A stretch of 33,688 nucleotides of DNA. Source: Clostridia bacterium (GTDB lineage Bacteria; Bacillota; Clostridia; Christensenellales; Aristaeellaceae). The DNA lies in NCBI GenBank assembly GCA_017615475.1, contig JAGAAC010000004.1:1-33688 (forward strand), in the 5' to 3' direction. Both the position numbers and the translations under genes were made by a program. This document shows, one piece after another, positions 14,487 to 23,004 of this stretch; position 1 is the first letter of the stretch, and each line of letters opens with the position of its first letter. The notes beneath the pieces are model-generated. The model was not told the DNA's origin, searched no databases, and was given only the letters and a program-made list of their open reading frames with translations.

Positions 14487-14783
14487 TTACTCAATCGTCA
14501 GGATTTCCGCGAATCCGGTCACTTCAAACACTTCCTGGACGATCTCGTTCACATGGGTCACCGTCATACCGTCCTTGGCGTTCATTGTCTTGTAGGCGGA
14601 GAGCAGTACCCGCAGCCCGGCGGAAGAAATGTATTCCAGTTTGCTGAAATCCATCGTCAGGCTGTCTGCCCCGCCCAGGGATTTGTTCAGTTCCGCTTCC
14701 AGTTCCGGAGCGGTCATGGTGTCCAGGCGTCCTTCCAGTGCAATTTCCAGTGCTGTTCCATTCTGTTTTTTGGTAATTGTCAT
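14487..14783 (-). CDS. STAS-domain anti-sigma factor antagonist
   Basis: A 98-residue single STAS domain of the SpoIIAA/RsbV type. EIALEGRLDTMTAPELEAEL and DFSKLEYISSAGLRVLLSAY are diagnostic; S54 aligns with the serine phosphorylated in SpoIIAA, although the usual preceding Asp is Ser here. Such proteins bind and sequester an anti-sigma kinase when unphosphorylated. ATG at 14783 follows AAGGAGG. Its neighbour downstream is the degenerate kinase-like protein, and upstream is the Big_2 secreted protein, so the pair may sense something at the envelope. Target and output are unknown. Confidence 0.92.
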   Translation of the reverse strand: MTITKKQNGTALEIALEGRLDTMTAPELEAELNKSLGGADSLTMDFSKLEYISSAGLRVLLSAYKTMNAKDGMTVTHVNEIVQEVFEVTGFAEILTIE

Positions 14784-14846
14784 GGCATGATCCTCCTTAT
14801 CTGTCGTCTCCGTTTCCCCCTGCTGTCTTATATCATCCTCACCGGA

Positions 14847-16637
14847 TTACTTTTTGACCGTAATCTTTTTCGTTGGCTGATTCTTCGGACGGATCAGTTT
14901 AACCCAGTCGTCATCGATCACAAACTCTGTAATCTTCACCACATAATGATGAACCGTCTCCTCATCCGGACGCTTGAATTCAACCGTCTTCCAGTCTTTG
15001 TCCTTTGTGGACTCACCGGGTTCCAGCGTCTTTTTATATGTCATCCTGTAGGTACCGCTGTTATCCTTCCTGTTACAGGCCACCGGCTTCCCGGCGCTGT
15101 CGAAAGCGGATACTTCCACGGTGATGGAAGTAATCGTGAGTTCACTGTTGTTTTTCACGTTCAGGTGGACATCTGTTCCCTTCACAAAGGCATCCGCCAG
15201 TTTCAGTGATTTCTCCCAGTCCCCGATCCTGACCAGGATGGAAGCCTGGAATCCGCCGTCCTCCGTTGTGCCCGTCACAATGGTTTCTCCCTCGCTGACG
15301 CCGGTAATACGCACCTTGTTCGGTGCCTTGGGTTCAGGCGCAACAGTCGCCACAGACGCGTCCGCCGTCTCCCAGGTCATGTTGCGGTTGGTTGCCTTCT
15401 CAGGTTCCAGGATTGCGCCGGCCGTGGAAGTCTGTTTCACATCAACATAGGCAGTCCTGCGCCTCATATGAACACCGGTCACGTGCTGCAGCACCCGGAC
15501 CTTCACCCTGGCCTGCTGATTGGAACCATCCGTTGAAACCGCCCTGACATACGCCTCGCCGGCCTGGATGCCGGTCACCGTACCGTCTTCGCTGACCGTC
15601 AGCACCTTCTCGTTGGAAGAACTCAGCTTAACCGCCTGGTTGGTGGCATTCGCCGGTTCAACGGTCCAGGTTACCCTGCCGTTCTCTCCGGCATAGATCA
15701 CCTGTTCCTCCCCGAAGGAAATCTTTTTCACGGGCTGCTGCACATGAACAACCGCTTTTGCCTGAACAGCCCCGTTCACCCGGCTGGTACAGGTAATCTC
15801 ACAGTCACCCAGGGAAACACCGGTCACCCGGCCTTGCGCGTTCACCTTCGCGATGCTTTCGTCGGAAGAGGTCCAAAGGACATTCTTGTCATTGGTATCC
15901 TTCGGCAGCACCGTGGCCTTCAGCATGCCTGTCCTGCCGGCATCCACCGTCAGCTCCGTTGTGTCCAGTGTAATTTCTTCAGCCGTCTGAATCACTTGGA
16001 GGTTAATGCTGGCCCGGATGTTGCTTCCGTCCGCTGCTACGGCTGTAATCCTGGCGTTTCCGCGCTTCACACCGGTCACGGTGCCGTTCGCGTCCACCGT
16101 GGCAATCCGCTCATCCGCGGAAGTCCAGGTCACCTGTCTGATAGTAGCGTCCTCCGGAAAGATCCCCGCGGTCAGCGTGATACTGCCGCCGGCTGCCACA
16201 CTCTTTTCAGGCGCTGTCACGGAAATCCGGCTTACGGGCTGGATGACAATCACCCGGTACCGCACTGTCACCGCGGGATCCTGCGCACTGGCAATCGTCA
16301 GGATGGTTTCCCCGGCCTTTCGTCCGGTCACATTGTTTTCATTGACCCTCACAATCTCCGGATTGTCAGAGGTCAGGGTGACCCGCCTGTTCTTCACCGT
16401 GGTCGGCTGCACCGAAACCCGAAGCTGGTACTCCTTTTTCGCGGGAATCACCATCACCGGCAGGGCTTCACCGTCCGCCTGGTCTGTCAGTTCTGCCAGG
16501 TACGGGTCCTCCGCGGCATAAACCGCGATCTTTCCGGTATACACCTCCAGGGTGATCGTATTATCTCCCTCCGCCGCGGCTGCAGCGCCCATGCAGAGCA
16601 TGGCCAGCGTCAGCAAAAGAAGCAGAATCCTTTTCAT
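14847..16637 (-). CDS. Secreted multi-repeat Big_2 (Ig-like) domain protein
   Basis: A 596-residue exported protein. Residues 1-22 (KR, a leucine-rich core, GAAAAA) are a Sec signal peptide. Five Ig-like Big_2 repeats of about 84 residues follow (roughly 55-133, 134-217, 218-301, 302-385, 386-470), each with the TWTSADERIATVDANGTVTG-type core and a G-x-A/T-x-I-T strand. A distinct C-terminal domain (473-596) with charged residues and a LEPGEST segment is not a Big_2 repeat. No LPxTG, SLH or transmembrane anchor is seen, so it is probably secreted or loosely wall-associated. ATG at 16637 has GGGGAGG upstream. The STAS gene begins 63 bp downstream on the same strand. Role probably structural or adhesive; the ligand is unknown. 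Confidence 0.9.
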   Translation of the reverse strand: MKRILLLLLTLAMLCMGAAAAAEGDNTITLEVYTGKIAVYAAEDPYLAELTDQADGEALPVMVIPAKKEYQLRVSVQPTTVKNRRVTLTSDNPEIVRVNENNVTGRKAGETILTIASAQDPAVTVRYRVIVIQPVSRISVTAPEKSVAAGGSITLTAGIFPEDATIRQVTWTSADERIATVDANGTVTGVKRGNARITAVAADGSNIRASINLQVIQTAEEITLDTTELTVDAGRTGMLKATVLPKDTNDKNVLWTSSDESIAKVNAQGRVTGVSLGDCEITCTSRVNGAVQAKAVVHVQQPVKKISFGEEQVIYAGENGRVTWTVEPANATNQAVKLSSSNEKVLTVSEDGTVTGIQAGEAYVRAVSTDGSNQQARVKVRVLQHVTGVHMRRRTAYVDVKQTSTAGAILEPEKATNRNMTWETADASVATVAPEPKAPNKVRITGVSEGETIVTGTTEDGGFQASILVRIGDWEKSLKLADAFVKGTDVHLNVKNNSELTITSITVEVSAFDSAGKPVACNRKDNSGTYRMTYKKTLEPGESTKDKDWKTVEFKRPDEETVHHYVVKITEFVIDDDWVKLIRPKNQPTKKITVKK

Positions 16638-16799
16638 TCCGTTTTCCTCCCCAAATTCGCGGTTCCGCCGCAGCTGCTCAGCTGTCTCCCGCGGACATCC
16701 GCTGTCCAGTCATCCCATCGCCCGTAAAAATCCGTTCCCCGCCGGGCACCAGTTTATACGCCCTGCCCCTGCGGATGGCAGTTGTATACAAAAAGGGTC

Positions 16800-18302
16800 T
16801 CAATAACGTGTAATCCTTTTGTTTCCGGGAATAATCGCCCGCTGCGGGCACACCAGGAGGCACAGGTGGCAGCCCACGCACCGCTTCCCGTTCAGGACCG
16901 GCCTGCGTTCTTCATCCAGTCCGATCGCCTGATGTCCGCCGTCCCTGCACGCAATCCCGCAGCGGCCGCAGCCGATACAGCGTTCCCGTACAAACTGCGG
17001 AAAAATGATCGTATCCCGTTCCAGGCTGTTGGTGTTCTCGTTCAGCACATCCAGTCCCAGTCCCGTCACCTGCTGTACGCTGGAGAAGCCTTTCTCCGCC
17101 AGGTACAGGTTCAGTCCGGCTTTCAGGTCTTCAATAATCCGGTATCCGTACTGCATCACCGAAGTAGCCGCCTGCAGGGACTGACCGCCAAGCAGAATAT
17201 ACTCCAGGGCGTCCTGCCAGGTTTCAATCCCGCCCATGGCGGACAGGTGCATTCCTTTCAGGTTCGGATTCTTGCCAAGCTCTGCGATAAACCGCAGCGC
17301 AATCGGTTTGACGGCATTTCCGCTGTATCCGCCCACAGCGCTTTGTCCGTGAACCGACGGAGCGGAAATATAGGTATGGGGATTCACACCCACAATGGAT
17401 TTAATGGTGTTGATCGCCGCGATACCGTCCGCGCCGCCGCGTTTCGCCGCCTCCGCCGCTGCGCTCATGGAGGCCACATTAGGCGTCAGTTTCGCCAGGA
17501 TGGGAATATGGCAGGATCTCCTGGCTGCCGCCGTAAACCGCTCCACCAGTTCCGGAACCTGGCCGATATCGCTGCCCAGTCCGCCTTCCGCCATGTTGGG
17601 GCAGGAAAAATTGAGTTCCACGGCATCCGCTCCGTTTTCCTCACAAAGACGGGCAAGCTCTTCCCATTCTACTTCATTCTGTCCCATGATGGAAGCCAGG
17701 ATAAATTTGGTGGGATAATTCATTTTCAGCCGGCGGAAAATCTCCATATTCTCCGTCACGCTGTGGTCGGAAAGCTGCTCAATATTCTTGAAACCGATAA
17801 TGCTTCCATCCCCGCCGGAAACCGCGGCAAAGCGGGGTGAAGCCTCATGGATATCCAGGGTGCATACTGTCTTGAAGCTGATCCCCGCCCAGCCCGCTTC
17901 AAAGGCGCGGGCACACATCTCATAGGTGCTTGCCACCACCGAGGAAGCCAGGAGGAACGGATTCTCCAGCGGAATGCCGCAAAAATCACACCGCAGGCGA
18001 TCCTCATTTTCCGGCAGCTGCGTCTCGCAATCCGGCTTTACCTGATAATACAGCCGGTTTACCAGATCCCGGACAGGAACCTCCCCCGCGCGGACGCAGG
18101 CCCGCTCACAGGGAGCCGGACAGGTCAGGCACGGATTCACATCCGGAAGGTGCTGCGCCGCTCCCTGCTCATTCCTGAACCAGATGCTGCGCAGCAGCGC
18201 AGCCGGTTTCAGTTCGCTGCAGACTTCGTCGCAGGGCGAGCGGTCACATAAAGCGCAACGGATCATATCCGCTCTGGAGATGGAGGGTTCATTGCGGATC
18301 AT
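16800..18302 (-). CDS. PreA-like dihydropyrimidine/dihydroorotate dehydrogenase with N-terminal Fe-S domain
   Basis: A 500-residue iron-sulfur flavoenzyme. Residues 1-85 contain two four-cysteine clusters (C16, C19, C24, C28 with spacing CX2CX4CX3C; C58, C61, C65, C69) like the N-terminal Fe-S domain of mammalian dihydropyrimidine dehydrogenase and PreT/GltD. Residues ~105-410 are an FMN-binding TIM barrel very close to E. coli PreA (ELNFSCPNM, GSDIGQVPELV, LAKLTPNV, KRGGADGIAAINT, GGYSGNAVKPIALRFI). The C-terminal ~70 residues hold two [4Fe-4S] motifs (CIGCGRCGIAC, CVGCHLCLLVCP). It probably reduces or oxidises a pyrimidine-like ring. The FAD/NAD(P)H domains normally found between these modules or in PreT are absent and no preT neighbours it. 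ATG at 18302 follows GGAGGA. Confidence 0.88.
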   Translation of the reverse strand: MIRNEPSISRADMIRCALCDRSPCDEVCSELKPAALLRSIWFRNEQGAAQHLPDVNPCLTCPAPCERACVRAGEVPVRDLVNRLYYQVKPDCETQLPENEDRLRCDFCGIPLENPFLLASSVVASTYEMCARAFEAGWAGISFKTVCTLDIHEASPRFAAVSGGDGSIIGFKNIEQLSDHSVTENMEIFRRLKMNYPTKFILASIMGQNEVEWEELARLCEENGADAVELNFSCPNMAEGGLGSDIGQVPELVERFTAAARRSCHIPILAKLTPNVASMSAAAEAAKRGGADGIAAINTIKSIVGVNPHTYISAPSVHGQSAVGGYSGNAVKPIALRFIAELGKNPNLKGMHLSAMGGIETWQDALEYILLGGQSLQAATSVMQYGYRIIEDLKAGLNLYLAEKGFSSVQQVTGLGLDVLNENTNSLERDTIIFPQFVRERCIGCGRCGIACRDGGHQAIGLDEERRPVLNGKRCVGCHLCLLVCPQRAIIPGNKRITRY

Positions 18303-18375
18303 ATATTCTCCTCCTGTCTGTTCGTCGTCAGGCTGGTGAGGATGCAATAACATGTCTGATTTGTATGATACATAT

Positions 18376-18384
18376 AGTATATCA
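18376..18384 (-). promoter_or_regulatory. Extended -10 promoter of the preA-like gene
   Basis: Minus-strand TGATATACT (18384-18376) is an extended -10 element about 75 bp upstream of the preA-like start. No strong -35 is seen. The rest of the 270-bp divergent region up to glgB holds GC-rich partial dyads (18440-18495) but no gene. Confidence 0.5.
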
Positions 18385-18527
18385 CAATTTCATGGAAAAT
18401 GTCCCTGTTTTTCCAGATTCTGCAAAAAAGATACCGCTGTACCGGTTATTTCAGGCCGGCACAGGCCTTTTGAAGAACCGGCCGTTCTTTTTCTGATATA
18501 AAAATGTATCCCTGACAAATATGAATA

Positions 18528-18536
18528 TGGTATAAT
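18528..18536 (+). promoter_or_regulatory. Extended -10 promoter of glgB
   Basis: TGGTATAAT (18528-18536) is an extended -10 box with perfect TATAAT, 37 bp upstream of the glgB start; a CTGACA lies upstream but only 13 bp away, too near to be a -35 partner. Confidence 0.65.
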
Positions 18537-18573
18537 CAGTTTAACGGAAAAAAGAAAAAGGGGGCTTGGCTGT

Positions 18574-20514
18574 ATGTGGTACAATCCGCCGGACGGTCAG
18601 CGGCGTGAAAGCTTTCACATGGGAAACTGTGTGAACGCATATGATTTCTTAGGCGCGCATCCCGTGGAAGAGAACGGGGAGCTGAAATGGCATTTCTCCG
18701 TCTGGGCACCCAATGCCCAGCGCGTTTCCCTCGTAGGCGGATTCTGCGGCTGGGACACGGAAGCCTGGCCGATGGTCAAGCAGTACGACGGCATATGGGA
18801 ACTGCGTCTGCCGGATGCTTTGTTCCATCCCGAACCCGATCCGGAAAAGCCCTCCGACCCGGAAGCCGCGGAACTGCTCCGCACCTACAAATACGCAATT
18901 CTCTGCGCCAACGGGGAATGGCATATGCGGGCTGACCCCTACGGCTTTGAGATGGAACTTCGGCCCAGCAACGGAAGCAAGCTTCGGAACCTGTCGGAGT
19001 ATCAGTGGAACGACAGTGCCTGGATGGAATCCCGGAAGGATAAAGCGCCGGTCCGCGAGCCCATGAACATTTATGAAATGCACCTGGGCACCTGGCGGCA
19101 GGGAGAGAACGGACGCATCCTCAATTACGCCGAGATTGCCGACCAGCTGGTTCCCTACCTGCAGGACATGGGTTACACCCATGTGGAGTTTATGCCCGTC
19201 ATGGAGCATCCCTTTGACGGTTCCTGGGGGTACCAGGTCATCGGTTATTACGCTCCGACTTCCCGTTACGGCACCCCTGACCAGCTCCGGTATCTCGTGG
19301 ACAGGCTTCACCAGGCCGGTATCGCGGTCATCCTGGACTGGGTGCCCGCCCACTTTCCCAAGGATGAAGCGGGGCTGCGCCTCTTCGACGGCACTCCCTG
19401 CTATGAACACGCCGACTCCCGCCGCGCGGAAATGCCCCAGTGGGGAACACTTCTGTTTGACTATGCCCGGGGCGAGGCGGTCAGTTTCCTGCTGTCCAAC
19501 GCCATTTTCTGGCTCAGGGAATACCATGCCGACGGCCTGCGCTGCGACGCGGTCAGCTGTATGCTGTACCTGGACTTCGGCAAAGAGTCCGGCCAGTGGG
19601 TGCCCAACCAGTTCGGCGGGCATGAAAACCTGGATGCGGTGCGTTTCCTGCAGCATTTAAACGAGGCCGTGAACACGGAATGCCCCGGCGCGATCACCGT
19701 GGCGGAAGAATCCACCGCCTATCCCAAGGTCACCCATCCCGTGGAGGACGGCGGTCTGGGCTTCAGCTTCAAATGGAACATGGGCTGGATGAATGACATC
19801 CTTTCCTACATCGCCCTTGACCCGATCTACCGGCAGTATCATCATGACAAAATCACTTTTTCAATGATGTACGCCTTCAGCGAAAACTATGTGCTGCCCT
19901 TCTCCCACGATGAAGTGGTTCACTGCAAGGGGTCCATGCTCGACAAACAGCCCGGTGACCTGTGGAAGAAGTTCGCCGGTCTGCGTGCCCTGTACGGGTA
20001 TTACATGGTACACCCCGGCAAAAAGCTGCTGTTCATGGGCGGCGAATTCGGCCAGTTTGTCGAATGGCGGGACTATGCCCAGCTCGACTGGTTCCTGCTG
20101 GGATACGAAAAGCATCCCGACCTGCAGAAATATGTGAAGGCACTGAATCATCTGTACAGCAGCGAACCCGCCATGCACACAATAGATGACAGCTGGGACG
20201 GTTTCAAGTGGCTGAATGTGAACGACAACCAGCGCAGCGCGGTGGCTGTGATGCGTTCTGATGACGAAGACAGTGCCATTGTCTGCGCGGTTAACTTCAC
20301 GCCCCAGCCCTATCTGAATTACCGGATCGGCCTGCCCTTTGCCTGTGATCTGACGGAAATCCTCAATTCCGACAAAGCGGAATTCGGCGGCAGCAATCTG
20401 TATAACGGCACTGTGCTTCATGCGGAGGAAATCCCCCAGGAGGAGCATCCCTTCTCCTGCGAAATCGTTCTTCCGCCGCTTGCCGCGGTCTTCTTCAGGG
20501 TTCAGAAAAGCTAA
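18574..20514 (+). CDS. glgB: 1,4-alpha-glucan branching enzyme (GlgB)
   Basis: A 646-residue GH13 enzyme that transfers alpha-1,4-glucan segments to make alpha-1,6 branches in glycogen. The N-terminal CBM48 domain (about 20-130, AYDFLGAHPVEENGELKWHF) precedes the (beta/alpha)8 barrel (about 165-520) with EFMPVMEHPFDGSWGYQ, the nucleophile D325 (GLRCDAVSCMLYLD), acid/base E378 (ITVAEEST) and D446 (SHDEVVH). The C-terminal beta domain begins near 555. ATG at 18574 is kept because the ESFHMGNCVNAYDFLGAH region aligns with the N-terminus of Bacillus GlgB; GGGGG lies about 11 bases upstream. It stands alone, with no other glg gene in the window, and has its own terminator. Confidence 0.95.
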   Translation: MWYNPPDGQRRESFHMGNCVNAYDFLGAHPVEENGELKWHFSVWAPNAQRVSLVGGFCGWDTEAWPMVKQYDGIWELRLPDALFHPEPDPEKPSDPEAAELLRTYKYAILCANGEWHMRADPYGFEMELRPSNGSKLRNLSEYQWNDSAWMESRKDKAPVREPMNIYEMHLGTWRQGENGRILNYAEIADQLVPYLQDMGYTHVEFMPVMEHPFDGSWGYQVIGYYAPTSRYGTPDQLRYLVDRLHQAGIAVILDWVPAHFPKDEAGLRLFDGTPCYEHADSRRAEMPQWGTLLFDYARGEAVSFLLSNAIFWLREYHADGLRCDAVSCMLYLDFGKESGQWVPNQFGGHENLDAVRFLQHLNEAVNTECPGAITVAEESTAYPKVTHPVEDGGLGFSFKWNMGWMNDILSYIALDPIYRQYHHDKITFSMMYAFSENYVLPFSHDEVVHCKGSMLDKQPGDLWKKFAGLRALYGYYMVHPGKKLLFMGGEFGQFVEWRDYAQLDWFLLGYEKHPDLQKYVKALNHLYSSEPAMHTIDDSWDGFKWLNVNDNQRSAVAVMRSDDEDSAIVCAVNFTPQPYLNYRIGLPFACDLTEILNSDKAEFGGSNLYNGTVLHAEEIPQEEHPFSCEIVLPPLAAVFFRVQKS

Positions 20515-20536
20515 GTTTTTCCCCGGAATATAACAC

Positions 20537-20576
20537 AATCCCTGACGGTTTTGTCCGTCAGGGATTTCTGTTTTTT
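20537..20576 (+). terminator. Terminator of glgB
   Basis: A perfect 12-bp stem (20537-20548 with 20555-20566, TTTTGT loop) is followed by TCTG and six T residues. It also lies at the end of the convergent trp/ACT operon and may help stop it, but the minus-strand T-run is poor. Confidence 0.85.
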
Positions 20577-20577
20577 C

Positions 20578-20994
20578 TCAGTCAATCCGTTCCAGGGTTT
20601 TATACCCTTTTGCCTGCAGGAACCCTTCCACTTCCATCAGGTCGGAGGCTTTCAGGATCGCAACAGGCAGCCGGCTCAGCGTGTTGTATGTCACGTAAAG
20701 GTAATCCAGGTTGATGTTCCCGTCATTGATCACTGTCAGCAGGTCGTTCAGGCTGCCGCACTCATCTCCGATTTCCACCGCGGCCACATAGTCCGTGTGG
20801 CACATGTATCCGTCCGCCTGCAGTTCATTTGCGGCCCGGTCCGTATCGGATACCAGCATCCGGATAATGCCGAACTCCGCGCTGTCATTGGTAATCAGGG
20901 TATTCATATTGATGCCGGCGTCCGCCAGGATCTGGGTAATCCGGTTCATGGCGCCTTTCTTATTCTCCGCGAAAATAGACAACTGCCGAATCAT
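20578..20994 (-). CDS. Tandem ACT-domain protein at the end of the trp operon
   Basis: A 138-residue protein made of two ACT domains: residues 1-67 (RQLSIFAENKKGAMNRITQILADAGINM, with the ligand-site KKGAMNRIT turn) and 70-138 (AAVEIGDECGSLNDLLTVINDGNINLDYLYVTY). No catalytic domain is attached. Stand-alone ACT pairs usually bind amino acids and regulate other proteins, so an aromatic amino-acid sensor is likely but not proven. ATG at 20994 follows GGAGG. It is the last gene of the trp operon, 53 bp after trpA, separated by a heptamer array that folds into a perfect dyad. Confidence 0.85.
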   Translation of the reverse strand: MIRQLSIFAENKKGAMNRITQILADAGINMNTLITNDSAEFGIIRMLVSDTDRAANELQADGYMCHTDYVAAVEIGDECGSLNDLLTVINDGNINLDYLYVTYNTLSRLPVAILKASDLMEVEGFLQAKGYKTLERID

Positions 20995-21010
20995 AATATC
21001 TTTTCCTCCG

Positions 21011-21059
21011 AATGAACAATGAATTGTTCATTATTAATTATTCATTATTAATTGTTAAT
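21011..21059. repeat. Heptamer tandem array C (7 units) with internal dyad
   Basis: Seven strict 7-bp units: AATGAAC, AATGAAT, TGTTCAT, TATTAAT, TATTCAT, TATTAAT, TGTTAAT. The array contains the trpA stop codon (21048-21050), and 21011-21032 is a perfect 10-bp inverted repeat around GA. Confidence 0.85.
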
Positions 21060-21821
21060 CGCATTCTTCATGCGATTAACGTACTCCCCTACATATTCCG
21101 CCGACTCCTTGCCGTGCTGTGCAAGAATCTTCTCAATGGCGGATCCAACGATCGCGCCGTCGGAAATAGCAGCCATCTTCTTCGCCTGTTCCGGCGTGGA
21201 GATTCCGAAACCAATCGCCACCGGCACCTTCGCGTTTTCCCGGATCGTCTGGATAATCGGAGCCAGGTCCGTGGTGATCTCGCTGCGCGTTCCTGTTACG
21301 CCAAGGCTGGACACCAGGTAAATAAATCCTTCCGCCTCCCGGGCAATCATCGCCACCCGGTTCTCCGAAGTCGGCGCGATCAGGGAAATCAGATCCACGC
21401 CGTACTGCCGGCACAGCGGCAGGAATTCCTCTTTTTCCTCAAAAGGAAGATCCGGAAGAATCAGGCCGTCAATTCCGATCTCCGCACAGGTGGAAATGAA
21501 TTTTTCCGCGCCGTAGGAGAAAATCACATTGGCGTAAGTCATAAAGACCATCGGCACCGCAACATCCTCGCGCAGTTCCTTCACAAAGGCAAAAATCCGG
21601 TCTGTGGTCGTACCCGCCCGCAGAGCCCGCAGGTTGGCTTCCTGGATCACCGGTCCTTCTGCCGTCGGATCGGAAAAAGGAATCCCCAGTTCAATCAGGT
21701 CCGCTCCGTTTTCAACGGCCGAACGCACAACCCTTCCTGTGGTATCCAGATCCGGATCTCCGCATGTAATAAAGGCGATAAAAGCCTTTCCGTGGTCAAA
21801 AGCAGCTGCGATTTTACTCAT
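21048..21821 (-). CDS. trpA: Tryptophan synthase alpha subunit
   Basis: Cleaves indole-3-glycerol phosphate to indole, which is channelled to TrpB. The 257-residue TIM barrel has the catalytic glutamate E44 ([11 protein letters not shown]) and the GFGIS and GSAIEKIL phosphate-site segments. The position of the second catalytic acid (Asp60 in Salmonella, within ADG) is occupied by E55 (TAEGPVIQ), a variant I believe to be common in Clostridia. ATG at 21821 follows GGGAGG and overlaps the trpB stop by eight bases. The last codons (AAC AAT TAA) are contributed by the heptamer array. Confidence 0.96.
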   Translation of the reverse strand: MSKIAAAFDHGKAFIAFITCGDPDLDTTGRVVRSAVENGADLIELGIPFSDPTAEGPVIQEANLRALRAGTTTDRIFAFVKELREDVAVPMVFMTYANVIFSYGAEKFISTCAEIGIDGLILPDLPFEEKEEFLPLCRQYGVDLISLIAPTSENRVAMIAREAEGFIYLVSSLGVTGTRSEITTDLAPIIQTIRENAKVPVAIGFGISTPEQAKKMAAISDGAIVGSAIEKILAQHGKESAEYVGEYVNRMKNAINN

Positions 21822-23004
21822 GGAGATCCTCCCCCCTGTAGCGGGCTATGGCGGCGCAGTCCTTGTCGCCGCGTCCCGAAACGGTAATCACAATCGTCTG
21901 GTCCGGTTTCATCTCCGGTGCGATCTTCCGGGCATACGCCACGGCATGCGCGGATTCAATAGCGGGAATAATTCCCTCCGTCTTTGCCAGGTATTCAAAG
22001 GCGCAGACCGCTTCCTCATCGGTCACCGGCACATATTCCGCCCGTCCGGTATCATGCAGCCAGGCATGCTCCGGACCGACACCCGGGTAATCCAGGCCGG
22101 CGGAAATCGAGTATACCGGTGCGATCTGGCCGTATTCATCCTGGCAGAAGTAGCTCTTCATGCCGTGGAAGATTCCCAGGCGTCCGGTGTTCATTGTCGC
22201 GGCGGTTTCAAACGTATCAATGCCGCGGCCGGCCGCTTCGCAGCCGATCAGGCGGACATCCTTGTCCTCAATAAAGTGGTAGAAGCTGCCGATGGCGTTG
22301 CTCCCGCCGCCGACACAGGCAATCACCGCGTCCGGAAGCCGTCCTTCCTTTTCCAGCATCTGCTCTTTGATCTCTTTGGAAATCACAGCCTGGAAGTCCC
22401 GGACAATCGTCGGGAACGGGTGAGGCCCCATCACGGAGCCAAGGCAGTAATGGGTATCGTCAATCCGGCGTGTCCATTCCCGCATGGCTTCGCTGACCGC
22501 GTCCTTCAGGGTGGCGGTGCCGGTTTTCACCGGGATGACCTCCGCGCCGAGAAGCCGCATCCGGTAAACATTCAGTGCCTGGCGTATGGTGTCTTCCTCA
22601 CCCATGAATACAACGCATTCCATCCCCATCAGGGCCGCAGCCGTGGCGGTCGCCACGCCGTGCTGGCCGGCGCCGGTTTCGGCAATCAGACGGGTTTTAC
22701 CCATCTTCTTCGCCAGCAGCGCCTGTCCCAGCACGTTGTTGATCTTGTGCGCGCCTGTATGGTTCAGGTCTTCCCGCTTCAGGTAGATCTTCGCACCACC
22801 CAGGTCTTTGGTCATCTTTTCGGCGTAATACAGCCGGGACGGCCTGCCCGCGTAATCGTTCAGAAGAGCGGTCAGTTCCCGGTTAAACTCCGGATCCGCC
22901 TTGTAATGGTTATACGCTTCCTCCAGTTCAATCACCGCGTTCATCAGCGTCTCAGGGATATACTGCCCGCCGTGGATTCCGAAGCGTCCGTTCTGGTTGC
23001 TCAC
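21814..23004 (-). CDS. trpB: Tryptophan synthase beta subunit
   Basis: PLP enzyme condensing indole with serine to tryptophan, in complex with TrpA. The 396 residues are of normal TrpB1 length. HTGAHKINN places the PLP-binding lysine at K87, the same number as in Salmonella, and [10 protein letters not shown] binds the PLP phosphate. The start codon is GTG at 23004, overlapping the trpF stop in a GTGA junction with AGGTGA upstream, so translation is coupled; no ATG gives a full N-terminus. Confidence 0.97.
   Translation of the reverse strand: MSNQNGRFGIHGGQYIPETLMNAVIELEEAYNHYKADPEFNRELTALLNDYAGRPSRLYYAEKMTKDLGGAKIYLKREDLNHTGAHKINNVLGQALLAKKMGKTRLIAETGAGQHGVATATAAALMGMECVVFMGEEDTIRQALNVYRMRLLGAEVIPVKTGTATLKDAVSEAMREWTRRIDDTHYCLGSVMGPHPFPTIVRDFQAVISKEIKEQMLEKEGRLPDAVIACVGGGSNAIGSFYHFIEDKDVRLIGCEAAGRGIDTFETAATMNTGRLGIFHGMKSYFCQDEYGQIAPVYSISAGLDYPGVGPEHAWLHDTGRAEYVPVTDEEAVCAFEYLAKTEGIIPAIESAHAVAYARKIAPEMKPDQTIVITVSGRGDKDCAAIARYRGEDLHE

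Noticed and set aside
16638..16799. Promoter for the Big_2 gene
   Set aside because: A TATAAA is present on the minus strand near 16755, but no -35 at a usable distance; too weak to annotate.
16800..18302. Loss of a catalytic cysteine in the PreA-like barrel
   Set aside because: The GSDIGQ segment lacks the mammalian active-site Cys, but as I recall E. coli PreA has a closely similar GSDVGQ form, so this is not evidence of inactivation.
18440..18505. Terminator-like dyad (AAGAAC...GTTCTT then T-rich) in the preA-glgB divergent region
   Set aside because: No plus-strand gene lies upstream to be terminated, the stem is short, and it precedes the glgB promoter rather than following its start site.
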